NCBI GenBank assembly: GCA_030280995.1
Contig: JASXTE010000005.1
Span: forward strand, 26,774,501 to 26,838,500
Direction: 5' to 3'
Length of the DNA stretch: 64,000 nucleotides
Origin: Hemileia vastatrix
Taxonomy: Eukaryota; Basidiomycota; Pucciniomycetes; Pucciniales; Zaghouaniaceae
Positions 12,201 to 22,734 of the stretch are shown here, one piece after another. The notes under the pieces were generated by a model that worked only from the letters and a program-made list of their open reading frames with translations, made no database searches and had not been told where the DNA came from. Numbering within the stretch: position 1 is the stretch's first letter; each line of letters starts with the position of its first letter. Position numbers and translations under genes: made by a program.

Positions 12201-12734
12201 CGACTCCAAGAAGAACTTAAATCAAATTTGGAATTAGCGGTTCGAAGGTACAAGGAACAGGCCGACAAACATCGACAAACTGCTCCTTCTTTTAAACTAG
12301 GCGACAAAGTATGGTTCGACGCACAAAACATTTGAACAACTTGACCATCAAAGAAACTGGCCGAAAAACGCTTGGGACCATTCGAAATCAACTCTGAAGT
12401 CTGTAAAACTGAATTTCGACTCAAGTTACCTCCTAAATGGCAGGCTATTCACCCTGTTTTCCATGTATCTCTCCTGGAACTTGCTCGAGAAACATACCCG
12501 GGAAAGAACCAACCTCCTCCGGAACCGGTCAAAGTAGAGGACCATCTAGAGTGGGAAGTAAGCCGTATCCTTGATTCAAGAATGCGCAAGGGGAAACTTC
12601 AATACCTCATGGAATGGGAAGGCTTCCTTGATGACTCAGACAAAACATCCTGGGAACAAGCCATCAATGTTTCTAACTCCCCTGAACTCCTAAAATCTTT
12701 TCATCTTAAATATCCTTTAAAACCAAAACCTTAA
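9210..12734 (+). pseudogene. pol: Protease-RT-RNase H-integrase-chromodomain polyprotein of chromovirus F (broken)
   Basis: A single frame of about 1175 codons is interrupted only by roughly ten stop codons. In order, it encodes an aspartic protease (LIDSGAL near 9340, ILGHDFL near 9550), a reverse transcriptase with SLRLCVDYRKLN and the catalytic VVYLDDILIF (Asp pair at 10479-10484), and an RNase H (IVKTDVSDYA, EIHDKELLAI, LTDHNALKYF). It then encodes an integrase with an HHCC finger (HDSPLAGH, ACYKCNRNK) and HETDGQTERVNQ supplying the third acidic residue. The last domain is a chromodomain (12540-12720, LEWEVSRILDSR, YLMEWEGF, TSWE). Near 11866 the integrase jumps in frame from VDSFQK to RGSLFVSTFW. 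Compared with the family, this loses about 60 residues including the second catalytic Asp, so the element cannot integrate by itself. Chromodomains usually tether integration to histone H3K9-methylated chromatin. Confidence 0.93.
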
Positions 12735-13483
12735 AACCCTCTTTTATTTTTTTTCCTTTCTCTTTTTTTATTTCTTTCTTCTCTCTTCTTTCCTTCTTTT
12801 TTAAAATCTAAAACACCTTTACTTCTAAAAATTCCTTAATTTTGCTTTCTTCTTTTTTCTTTTCAAAATTTTTTAACCTTCTTTAAAATAATTAAAATTA
12901 AAATTAAAATAAAATAAAATGAAATAAAATTCAAATTAAAATAAATAAATAAAAAAATCAAATTAAAATAAAATAAAATAAAAATAAAATAAAACCAAAT
13001 TAAAATAAAATAAAATAAAACAAATAAAATTAAAATCTTTTTCTTTAAAAAAAAACTTTACTTTTTTTTCTTTTTTCCTTCTCAATTTTCTATATACATT
13101 CTTTCTTTAAAATTTTCTTTTCCTCGAACTATCAAGAATTTTACAGAAACATTACACGACCATCTTTTTTCAAACTTCACTTTAACCTCTAAATCACTCT
13201 TTTAAATTCTTCAAACAAATTACTTCTTTCAAAAAATCCTCTTAAAATTTTTTCTTTTTCTTTCCTTTCTTTTCTTTTTCAAATAACTAAAATCACTCAA
13301 ATCTTCAATTAATAAACTTAAATAACAAATTTTTTCTTTTCATTAAATTTAATTTTGCAACACAATTATTTCAATCAATTATTTCTTTTTTCTTTCTTTC
13401 TTTCTTCTTACTTAATTCTTTTTCTTTTTGAACTTTAAAACTAAAACTCCTTCAATCAAATATTCTGTCTTTTCCTCTCTCGT
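12735..13483 (+). other. 3' noncoding tail of F before the element A insertion
   Basis: The tail is pyrimidine- and A-rich with no gene, and has a TAAAA-type microsatellite at about 12890-13030. It ends in TCGT (13480-13483), the target duplication of element A, and resumes at 25941. Confidence 0.6.
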
Positions 13484-14572
13484 TGTAGACAATCCTATAG
13501 TACTAGCTATAGGCCTTGACCAAGGGAGTTGGAGAAAAACCAGAGAGAAAATCCCCTGTCCCTTTAGAAAAATAGAGTGAGATTTACTTGCTAAAGTAAG
13601 TAGGTTCCTGTTTTGCTAAAGCCCCTTTTCAACACACTTGACTGCTTGATGAGCCAAGAAAGTAGTCCCCAGATAGACTACCAGACCAAAGAACCAAAAT
13701 ATAGAACAATGTCCACACCAGAGACAGCAAAGATACTTGATGTAGGCTGCAAATCCACACCAGAGACAGCAATAATACTTGCTATAGCTTGCAAGACTAT
13801 AACAGAGAAACAGTTGCCAAAGTTAAGTTAAATGAAGAGCTCACTTGCAAAAAACACAGCCAATTGTGGCCAAAAACAGTGAAAACTGAGTGAGGAACAA
13901 TGATATCACCTCCCTATGGTTGTATGATGATTAAGGTTTCCCCAAACTGTCTTATTCACTATGTACACACAGACCACTAACTAAGAGCCCATGCGCACCC
14001 ACCAATCTGGCGCCTGTACCCGCCAACTTGCATAAAAAACCCTCCTGGAGCGCTCTCCAACCTCCTAAAACAGAGGCGGGCGGGCCGCCCGACGTCGGAG
14101 ATGCGGCCTGAAGTGGCCCGGCCTCCCTGAAGCCAGAAAACCAATAAAAACAACTAATCTACTTAGAAAAATTAGCTACAACTACTAAAACCTTTAAACA
14201 CGGAATTTCACTATAACAACATTGTGACATGAAATATAGAGAAAAATAAGCTCTATCCAATGGTACTAAGCACTTAACCCTAAGACTTAAGGTTAGCCCG
14301 AAAAACACGAAAAACAAAATTAAACAGCAATCTTTTATATATGAAAAATGAGGAAATGACCCCTTAAAACTCAGAATATGGAAAATGTCTTCAGGACATA
14401 AAATATAGAGAAAAGCAAGTGCTATCCAATGATAGTACCCACATACCTGCAGACCCAATATCCACGGAATTAAACCAGAAAAATACCCAATTCCTTAACA
14501 GATGTCAATTAAGACATGCACAAACAGCGCCAAATCACACAACAAAGGCCCTGCCAATGTTGGAAGACCACA
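13484..14572 (-). repeat. 3' LTR of Gypsy element A (minus strand)
   Basis: This 1089-bp copy, read on the minus strand, begins TGTGGTCTTCCAACA and ends GATTGTCTACA. It matches solo LTRs B and D nearly end to end. In the plus direction, TCGT (13480-13483) flanks it on the left and TTGT (25941-25944) flanks the other LTR. It carries a GC-rich block (about 13990-14140), two copies of a roughly 42-bp repeat (GCTGTCTCTGGTGTGGA) and, at its end, CCTATAG...CTATAGG. Confidence 0.92.
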
Positions 14573-14584
14573 TCCTCCCTCCAA
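14573..14584 (-). promoter_or_regulatory. Polypurine tract of element A
   Basis: On the minus strand TTGGAGGGAGGA immediately precedes the 3' LTR. The identical tract precedes the 3' LTRs of E3 (42587-42598), E1 (about 46842-46853) and E4 (about 62663-62674), which fits the plus-strand primer. Confidence 0.8.
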
Positions 14585-14698
14585 TTGAGAATGTCCACAT
14601 TCTTTCTTCATCCAACCACCATTTTCAACCTTCTTCCCAATTCTGCCTCTGAAATGGGTCCTTGCCAATACTGAATCGACAATAATTTAATCTGCACC

Positions 14699-15261
14699 AT
14701 GACACCACCTGTCCATCCATACAGAATGTCCTGCAATGTCTGCAAATCTAGAAAGAAGACCTGCCATAGACCTGGTCCACTATCTTCTGCAACAGATTCA
14801 CCTCCACCTCAACCTGATCCATCTTCTGCCAGCACCAAAAGATCTAGGCCATCCATTCTGATACCCAGATTAATCAAAAAGCTCCACCCTTCCCAGAAGA
14901 GTGCCACAACCCATAAAACAACTAGTTCCACCATCCCTGGTCCATCTGATGGTAAAGAACTTTCATTTCTTCCTTCAACTTTAAAACTGATGACTTCTCA
15001 GTTCCTCCATCTTCTGATAGTGATGATAACAATGTAGGATCCATTGCGCCACCAACACCAAACCACTTGCCCACTATCAAGGCCAAGTTCCAACAACACA
15101 CATCTCAACACAAACAACTTCTGCTTCACTACTTTCAATCCACTCCTGCTAGAGATCCACAGGACATTGAGAACAGAAGACACCTCATTCACCAGTTCAA
15201 GGCTAATTCTGAACACTTCATTTAATCTCTTGATTCACTCTGTAATTCCACTAGTACTTGA
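14699..15261 (+). pseudogene. Antisense ORF a in element A: Cys-rich half Zn-cluster protein
   Basis: This reading frame runs opposite to gag-pol, between the short-repeat array and the 3' LTR. From the ATG at 14699 it encodes SCNVCKSRKKTC, a C-x2-C-x6-C pattern with basic residues like the first half of a fungal Zn2Cys6 binuclear cluster. Ser/Pro-rich and basic segments follow. One frameshift near 14975 moves it into a frame ending at 15261 with LLHYFQSTPARDPQDIENRR. A diverged homologue in the same place in E1 (46130-46733, minus strand) keeps CHRPGPLSS and STKRSRPS. Conservation in two copies argues for a real protein. DNA binding is inferred from the motif alone, and the second half of the cluster is not visible. 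Confidence 0.65.
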
Positions 15262-15299
15262 GTTTGATCCAGAAAAGAAATATTTACCACACCCTCTAT

Positions 15300-15790
15300 A
15301 GGATGTAACCACAAAACAACCCTCAGTTTTAAGTCTTGGGGGACCATCCTCATTTTATAGTCTTGGGGGACTCAAAAACCCTCAGTTTAAAGTCTTGGGG
15401 GACTCAAAAACCTAAATCATAAACCCAGAACCAGAGATCAACCACATTAAGACACAGAGAAAAAACTAACATTCTGGGGTAATTGTAAATAGAGCAGCCA
15501 GCTCATCAATTACCCCCAAACTTGCCTTTGCTAAATTTGGAGGCTCCCCCTGTGGATACCCTCCACCAATCTTTTAAAACCAACTCCAACAACAAAAACT
15601 TTTTCCTCAGTTTATAGTCTTGGGGGACTTACAACCCTCAGTTTAAAGTCTTGGGGGACTAACACAGTGTTCAGTTTAAAGTCTTGACAGACTAGTCTTG
15701 ATAAAATCTTGAAACCAGCCAGTTTAAATTCTTGGAGGACTAACAGAAATCAGATTTCAGTTTAAAGTCTTGATGGACTGGTGGAATTTT
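15300..15790 (-). repeat. Short-repeat array (core AGTCCCCCAAGACTTTAAACTG) of element A
   Basis: Read on the minus strand, about eight imperfect copies of a 20-25 bp sequence AGTCCCCCAAGACTTTAAACTG occur at irregular spacing. One H1 hairpin (15476-15517) is embedded. The equivalent region is present in E3 (41540-42290), E1 (45690-46110) and, diverged, E4 (61540-61830). Confidence 0.8.
15476..15517 (-). repeat. H1 hairpin module inside the short-repeat array (A)
   Basis: The copy reads GGGGTAATTG, a spacer containing GAGC...GCTC, then CAATTACCCC. The changes in the two arms compensate each other relative to the GGGGTAACTG...CAGTTACCCC form seen elsewhere, which supports pairing. Confidence 0.7.
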
Positions 15791-15930
15791 GCATAAAATA
15801 TATGCAGCCAATTTCATACAGACCACCCCTACAGCCAACCTGCTGAACTTCCACCTTCACTTCATCATCTACCCATCACTGACAAAAATCTCCTCCTATC
15901 CCTTTTCATCATCTTTTCTCACCACAGATC

Positions 15931-17481
15931 ATGGCTGGATCTCCTGATGTTAAATCTTCTACTCTCCCTTGCTTCACTTCTCCCAAGGACTATGCCTGCA
16001 AACAGTGCATCCACATGTGCAGACCTTGCACATTCACTATTCCAACTCTTGAATCCAAATTCTACAACAGGGCTTGTGATTCTTGTTATTCCAAAAAGAA
16101 AAGATGTGACAGAGATGCCAACTACACTATTCCTCCTCCTTCACCTTCTCACAAATACATCTCTAGATCCCCTACCAGATCCCCAGAGCTTGGTCCTTCC
16201 TCTTCCTCTTTATCTTCAGCACCTTCCAGAAGATCCAGAAGCTCTGCTTCCAGAACTCTTCCCAAAAGACCAACCTTAGCTTCCCAAGAAACTGCTTTTA
16301 TCTCTGCCAAATTAGCTCCAAAAGCTTCAAGACCAACTCCCAGGCTTCTAGAACGCGTCCAGGCGGCCCGCCTGCCTCACTGGACAGTGAAAATCCGGCT
16401 CAAAATCACCAATCACAACCGTAAAACAGCCAAATTCCATCAATCAACAAAAACAACTCTACACAATCACCTCCCACTGCTCCCAGAGCAATACAATCCA
16501 CCCTTCCAAAGTCCAAAAGCACCAAAATTTCCCAGATTTCTAAGAGACCTGCCAGAGAATTCCAAGAAGAAACCAGAACACCACACACTGCTCCACAACA
16601 ACAACTTTTTCCCCAACTAAGAGAAAGAAACTACACCTCTCCTCTGTCAGCCAACTACTCTTCTGACAGTTCCATCTCTTCAAAATCTCCATCCAGAAGA
16701 GATCAATCTGCTTCCAAATCCCCCTCTCCTGCTCCATTCTTTAGCAACCCTGGTACTCCATCACCAGCACCTCCTCCAGCTGAATACATCAGAAATAACA
16801 ACCACAACCACAACAACAATCCCACTGCTCCAACTAGGCCCCAGGAACATCAGCCTCCTAGTTCATCTTCTCAAAATCTTTCAGAGGAAGATCATGAGAA
16901 TCCATATCTTTCCCTAGTTGATCCACCCACTATGACCATTACAAAATTGTCAGAGATCCGAATTACAGCTGCTTAAAAATTTGATGAGCTTCCAATCTGT
17001 AAGTACCAAATTAATTATCCCATTTCTTCAACAAAAATAATTACTGATCCAATTCTTCTTGTCTAGTTGGCACCCCTCCTCCTGAATCTATTATTGGAGT
17101 TGGCCAACCTCTTGAAAATTCTTTGACCCTGGATTATGAAGACATGAAGAAAAACCTAAGCACCATGTGTTCCAACATGCTAAAAGCCTTTGCCCTCCAT
17201 GGACCTTTGAATGACTTTGAAAAATCCCTGAGAAAGCGCCTGTTGGACGACCACTGGAAAATGTCTAGGATCATTAAGCACACCCTCCAGCACTCCATTC
17301 CTGCCTATTCATCTTCCTCCTCTGAACTTCCCTCTAATCCAATTCCTGATCATTAAAATCCCTATAATCTCTCCAGCAGGATGCACTTCAAGGAGCACAG
17401 TGCTTCCCACAATCCCAACAAAAAACAAAAATTTCATCACAATCAGGACCAGTCTCCAGAAGCTTCATCATCCAGACAATA
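15931..17481 (+). pseudogene. Antisense ORF b in element A: Zn2Cys6-like protein with one intron
   Basis: The gene runs opposite to gag-pol and has two exons. The N-terminus (residues about 22-65) has ACKQCIHMCRPC, a 15-residue linker, then ACDSCYSKKKRC. This matches C-x2-C-x6-C-x15-C-x2-C-x6-C, the fungal Zn2Cys6 signature. A Ser/Pro/Gln-rich middle follows, then, after an intron with GTAAGT...TAG ends (16999-17066), a conserved helical-looking C-terminal segment (LSTMCSN, DDHWKMSRIIKH). One frameshift near 16380, in a GC-rich tract, and stops near 16432, 16974 and 17354 break it. The homologue in E1 (44417-45580, minus strand) has the same start region and the same C-terminal block. The layout suggests a transcription-factor-like accessory protein of the element. 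That function is inferred. Confidence 0.75.
16999..17066 (+). other. Predicted intron in antisense ORF b
   Basis: This 68-bp intron has a GTAAGT donor and a pyrimidine-rich CTTGTCTAG acceptor. Removing it joins ELPI to GTPPPES in one frame, which supports the idea that the antisense gene is transcribed and spliced as drawn. Confidence 0.6.
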
Positions 17482-17661
17482 AGCTCCTGAAAAAGATTAG
17501 CAACTTAATAATATTATAAAACAATTTATAAAAATAATTTCAGATTTTTTTTTTAATTTACTAATATACTAATATACTAAAATTAAAAATTAATAAATAA
17601 ATGAAATGAAAAAAACATAAATGAAATAAAATAAAATATATGTAAAAAAAATTATACAAAT

Positions 17662-17930
17662 GGTATCCCCCAGCCAATTGATGAGCTGATCCCCTGATAC
17701 CTTACTCACATCCAAGTGCACCTTGATGTGGATACACAATTAAATATTTTAAATGATTAACAGAAAAAAAAATTATAAAATTTAGAAATTCAGAAGATAA
17801 TGAAAATAATGAAACACATAAACACATAAAATAAATAATAATAAATAAAAAAAAGAAAATAGCATTGCCCGGCCAATTGATGAGCCTTTACCCACCAATG
17901 CTTGCCCACATCCAGGTGACCCTGATGTGG
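17662..17930 (-). repeat. H2 hairpin modules (two) of element A
   Basis: Two near-palindromes of the form CCACATCAAGGTGCACTTGG-ATGTGG lie at 17707-17731 and 17906-17930. Each is paired with a second hairpin, for example GGTATC...GATACC at 17662-17701, whose loop keeps GCTCATCAATTGGC. Equivalent pairs are present in E3, E1 and E4. Confidence 0.75.
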
Positions 17931-18105
17931 TAACACCCTATATATTTTTTTTTATAATTTTAAACAACCCCCATAAAAAAATTAAAAGAAAAAAAGAGAA
18001 AAAAGAAAATAATCTAAAACTGCTATCTATCAAAAAAATAACTGCAAAATCAAAGAGTCAAGCTCCATAGATGGTCCAATAAGGGAAAGTCCGATCCATA
18101 GAAAT

Positions 18106-18161
18106 GATCACTGGGTGGGATCCCTCCAATATGTAAAAATGATGGGAGACCACCAGTGATC
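18106..18161 (-). repeat. H3 hairpin module of element A
   Basis: The terminal arms GATCACTGG and CCAGTGATC pair, and inner TGGGA...TCCC arms extend the stem. Counterparts lie at 41110-41165 (E3), 43669-43722 (E1) and 61084-61139 (E4), always between the H1 units and the H2 modules. Confidence 0.75.
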
Positions 18162-18169
18162 CACCACCA

Positions 18170-18650
18170 ATCTGAAAGAACCAAACATAAAGAATCCAGT
18201 CCCAAACCAGTTTAAAGTCATAGTGGACTTGAAACCTGAATAATAAACAACAGAACTAGAATTCAACTAGGAAAAAAAAAAGAGACAGACATTCTGGGGT
18301 AACTGTTCTACAGAGCAGCCAGCTCATTAGCTACCCCCACAATTGCAAAAATAAAATCTAAAAGCCCCCCCTGGGTACCTTCTAAAAAAACACAACATCA
18401 AACACAAAAAAACCAAAACCAAGAAGAGTGAAGAGACCAGCACAAGAAAAACAGAGGAAATTCCAGTTTAAAGTCATAGACGACTAAAACCTGTGAAAAG
18501 AAACCAATACTAGGGTTCAACCAAATTAAGAGAAAGGGTTGGAAACAGAAAATCTGGGGTAACTGTTGATAGAGCAGCCAGCTCATCAGTCACCCCTAAA
18601 TTTGTCAGGATCAAATCTAGAAGCCCCACCCATGGGTACCTTCTAAAAAA
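18170..18650 (-). repeat. Two tandem H1 units downstream of pol (element A)
   Basis: Two copies of a roughly 250-bp unit are present. Read on the minus strand, each has AGAAGGTACCC...GGGGCTTCT (small hairpin), the H1 hairpin (18296-18338 and 18556-18596), a GTTGAATTCTAG-like segment, and the core AGTC...TATGACTTTAAACTG. The same unit occurs three times in E1 (29760-30461) and twice in E3 (40610-41070). Confidence 0.78.
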
Positions 18651-18734
18651 AAGTTTCCAACACAAAAGTTGCTCTGCAACACCAAAAATTACAAAACAAA
18701 AAAGAACGTTCCATAGTTTATCTTCATTGCAGAG

Positions 18735-21700
18735 TCAATCTTCTTCATGCCTAGTGCCTCTGGGATAAAACCTCTTCACTTGGTCTGCAGCCACCCTCTT
18801 TTTAAAGACTGGACCATCCAACACTTCCAAAACATAAGAACCTCCAGACACCTGAGATCTGACTCTGTAAGGTCCATTCCATATGTCAGCAAACATTTTC
18901 CCCCACTGACTCTCCAAACTTCTATTATACACCAAAACCAAACAACCAGGTTTTCAAGGGATTCCTGAGTCTATGAGCCAACTTCTTGTCCCAGTACCTT
19001 ACTGATTGATTCCTAATCTTCATCATTCCAGAGTATGCCTTCTCTTGACATTCCTCTCTACATTCCAACTGTTGCATCCTGGCACAGAGCAAATCTTCTG
19101 TTGAGTGCAGGTCATCCCAATCAATTCCAATATAAGAGAAAGCTTCCAAGTCCACTGGTAGAACATCTTTCTTACCAGACATTAACTCATAAGGAGAATA
19201 GCCAGTTGTCCTCTTCACAGTGACCCTATCAGCAAATAACACCAAGGGTAAATAATGCCTCCACTTTTCAGCACTATCTCCACACATCTTCACCAAAGCA
19301 TTCTTGATAACTTGATGGCCTCTTTCAACCATGCCTTAAGCTTCAGGATAATACGGTGTAGCCACTCTAACTTTAGAACCAACACTAGCCACAGCTTCTT
19401 TAAATTTGGCACCAAACTCTGGCCCGCCATCAACAGTGACCAGCTTCATCAACCCATACCTATAAATCTATTCCTTCTTCAAAAACTCTGCCACACTCTT
19501 GGCAGTCAAATTAACCAGAGGCACTGCCTCAACCCAACCAGACAAATCATCCCTAACAACAATCAAGTATTTATACCTTGCCTCTTTAATATGGACAGCA
19601 TCCAGACTGACCCTTCCAAAAACAGTTGTTTCACCAGTAGCACGGCCTACCTCTTTAGGTTTCAAGAGACTTCTTCTTTGACATTCTTCACAAGATTGAA
19701 CCCAACCCTGCACAGCCAACTTCATACCTGGCCACCAAAATCTGTCTTCTACTCTTCTATAAGTCTCCCCAAAGCCTCTATGACCAAGGTCTTTATGCAA
19801 AGACTTCAAAACTAATTCTTGACCCTTCTTCTGAGTCACCACCACTTGAGGATTTTGATGCCTCCTCATCATCAACCGCCTTCCTGACACAAAAAATCCA
19901 GGACTCTTCTTCTTGATTTCCAACCAAGTATCATCATCACAACTATCTGGCCTCTCCAAGGTCAACAGATATTCCACCAAAACAAAATAAAATCCAGACT
20001 GACTCCAGGTCTCATCTTCAAAATCCAACAAAACAACATCCAAGGGTACAATTCTGTCATCAAAATCACCAGTATGAACATGAGCCAATTGAGCAGCCAA
20101 CCAGGACACCAATCCTTAAATTTTGGCACGTCCTTCTCTTTCCACTGAACCTTGTGAGAATGCAGTTCACTAACAAAAACTCCCTTTTCCAAATTGGAGC
20201 TGTCCCAAACAACAACTCCATCTTCATCAACAAAAACATCCTGATCACCAGAATCAAGATCAGATCCAGCCAGTTTAGCCTCTTGGGGGAGGTCAGAAAA
20301 ATCTTCAGCACCCTTTGTGCTGGCCCTAACCACTGGAACATCCTCATCAAACTCTTCAGCCCTAGAATCTTTATCTGTAGGTGGCCTCCTTGATCATCCA
20401 TCAGGAATAGTAAAAGTTTTGTCTGGTTTGTGTACCAGGTCAAAAGAAAATTGTTGAATAAATGCCACCCACCTAGTCATTGGAGCATTTGGAAGACTGG
20501 GCGTATTGATCATCTGAACCGAAGACTTTTCATCCACCTGCAGCTCAAAATTCTGGCCCCACAAAACTGTCTGCAGCTTCTTTAAAGGTTTAGCTACACC
20601 ACAAAATTCCAACTTAGGTTGAGAATACCTAGATTCCACCTCATTAAACAACACAGACTCATATCTTACTGGCCTGACCCTCCCAGTCTTATCCACCTGA
20701 GACAAAACAGCACCAGCAGCAATATAACTTGAGTCCACTGCCAGATAAAGTTTTCCAGCACCAAAACCATAATCCAACTTGTGAAGAACAATATCTCACC
20801 AACAACCTTTTTCAACTTCTGAAAAGCCTTTTCACACTCTTAAGTCCATTTCCAATCTGCATCTTTTCTGGTCAACCTCCTTAAAGGTGAAGCCAACAAA
20901 GAAAAATCCTTAATAAAAATCCTGACATATACACATACACCCAAAAATCCCCTGACTTCAGTAGTATTTTTAGGCCTTGGCCATGACTTATATTTATTAA
21001 TCTTCTTCTTTGCCATACTCCTTCCCTCTTTACATACCACATGACCCAGAATTTCCAAAGCAGGAACACAACAACAGAATTTTGACCCTGAAATTGTCAA
21101 ACCAGCCTCTTCAATCCTAAACAACACTCTCTCCAGAGTTATTTCATGTTCCCGCAAAAACCTCCTTATGCCAAGGTTCTCCACTTACACTTCATTACCA
21201 TAATCAGTGGATGGTCCTTTAATTCCACCATCATCAATAAAAATACCAGCATGAGTAGGAACCTCATCCTGTAAAATCCAAGCCATCTGTGCTTGATAAA
21301 CTGCCACTGAATTAGTTGCTCCTTGAGGCAACCTAGTGAGCTGAAATCTTCCCAAAGGAGTCTTAAAAGTTGTGAGAGGCCTTGAATCCGTATGGAGTTC
21401 CCTCTCATCATAACCACCCATAATATCACCCAAACCATAACACACCCTTCCCGCAAAAGCTTCAATGAAATCCTCTGCACTTTTTGGCATCCCAGTGTCC
21501 TTGATAGTGACTCTATTCAAGGCTCTAAGATCATAAACCACCCACAACTTTCCATTCTGCTTCTTTACACAGAACACCAGACTTGAGTAACTGGATGTCG
21601 ATTGTTCATATAACCCAGTCCTGACTCTTTCCCTAACAATCTCCACAAAATCCTCTCTAATAGGAGCTGGAATCGGAATAGGTTTGATTTTCCAAGGTTC

Positions 21701-22336
21701 ATGACAAACAACAGGAATCAAGTAAGGTTCCCCATAAGAGTACTTCAATACACCCCTTTCCTCCTCAACAAACCCCACAGCCTTTTCCATTAGCACAATA
21801 ACGTGCAACAACAAATTCTTTTCTTCAGACAACCACCCATCAGGACCAAAATTAACAACCTTCAACCTTTCCACAGTCACCCTAGCCGTCTCTACAAATT
21901 CTGGAGGATTCTTCACCAAAGGAGTGCAGTACGGATCTCTTGAAAAAGGAGGTCTCTTCAAGGGCCGATTCAAGCCCACAGGCATAGGCTCATTGACAGG
22001 CCTAATCTTCTGCGCTACCTTCTTATACTTTACCGCTCCACCTTCAACTTGAGGGATCTTCAGGAAATCTTCACCACCAGACCTGGAACAAAATCCAAGG
22101 GTTTCCCCATTTCTCACATGTGTGGCCAAGGTAATGTTTTTGAAAGGTGTAGAAGAAACCCTAGCGGTGCACAATTGGGAGGACTTACTTTTACACCCCA
22201 ATCTCACCACTCCAAAACTTTTCCGCAATTCCAAATCTTCATCTTCACTTCTGTCTTCCAAATCTTCAAATCTTGATTCATCTTCAGAATCAACTCTTTT
22301 AAAATTTTGCAGTTTAACCTCATGCTGGAGGCCCAT
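18735..22336 (-). pseudogene. pol: Pol of Gypsy element A: RT, RNase H, integrase (broken)
   Basis: This is the best-preserved pol of the E family. The long N-terminal frame (22336-21185) includes the leader and RT, with VVYDLRALNRV, RPLTTFKTPLGRF and catalytic IFIDDGG in place of the usual YVDD. The connection and RNase H follow (about 21184-20394, with LAVDSSYIAAGA and SRYSQPKLEFCGVAK). The integrase (20112-18735) has an HHCC finger (LHKDLGHR, CEECQRR), a DDE core (VSLDAVHI, TVDGGPEF, GMVERGHQ) and a C-terminal GPY/F-type module (WNGPYRVRSQ). No chromodomain is seen. Stops and at least two frameshifts break it. The FIDDG-type RT active site is known to me from basidiomycete Gypsy elements. 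Confidence 0.92.
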
Positions 22337-22690
22337 AAATTGATCTTGATGATCTACCTTCTTCCTAATTTTCTGCAGTTTAACCTGATGCTGGAGGCCG
22401 AAAAATTGATCTTAATGATATTCACAAACATATTTTGAAACATCTTTCTTCATTATCTTCAAATTTTTTTCTTGATTTTCTTGAATTATCTTGAAATTTT
22501 TATCTTCTTTTCTTGAGTTTTCTTCTGTCCTAAAAAAAAACCAGGGGTTTCCCCAATGCTCACAGGTGTGGCCCAGGTAATGTTTTTGAAAGGTGTAGAA
22601 GAAACCCTAGCGGTGCACAATTGGGAGGACTTACTTTTAGACCCCGATCTCACCGCCCCAAAACTATTCCGCATATATTTCAATAAAGAT
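22080..22690 (-). repeat. Duplicated leader segments upstream of pol (element A)
   Basis: A roughly 130-bp segment containing TCTAAAAGTAAGTCCTCCCA and a TTCTACACCTTTCAAA core occurs twice (about 22100-22240 and 22555-22680). A shorter CTCCAGCAT(G/C)AGGTTAAACTGC element also occurs twice (about 22315-22340 and 22376-22402). E1 keeps the doubled segment (3920-4045 and 4247-4380). The copies span the junction between protease and RT coding. Confidence 0.65.
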
Positions 22691-22734
22691 ATATAACCAA
22701 TCTTCTTCCTTGAACTTGAATTAAAAATAATTAA

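Noticed and set aside
14159..14458. A 99-codon frame inside the LTR at 13484-14572, repeated in B and D (27341-27628, 51003-51302).
   Set aside because: The repetition follows from LTR identity. The translation is rich in Phe and Leu, has no motif and lies across promoter-type sequence.
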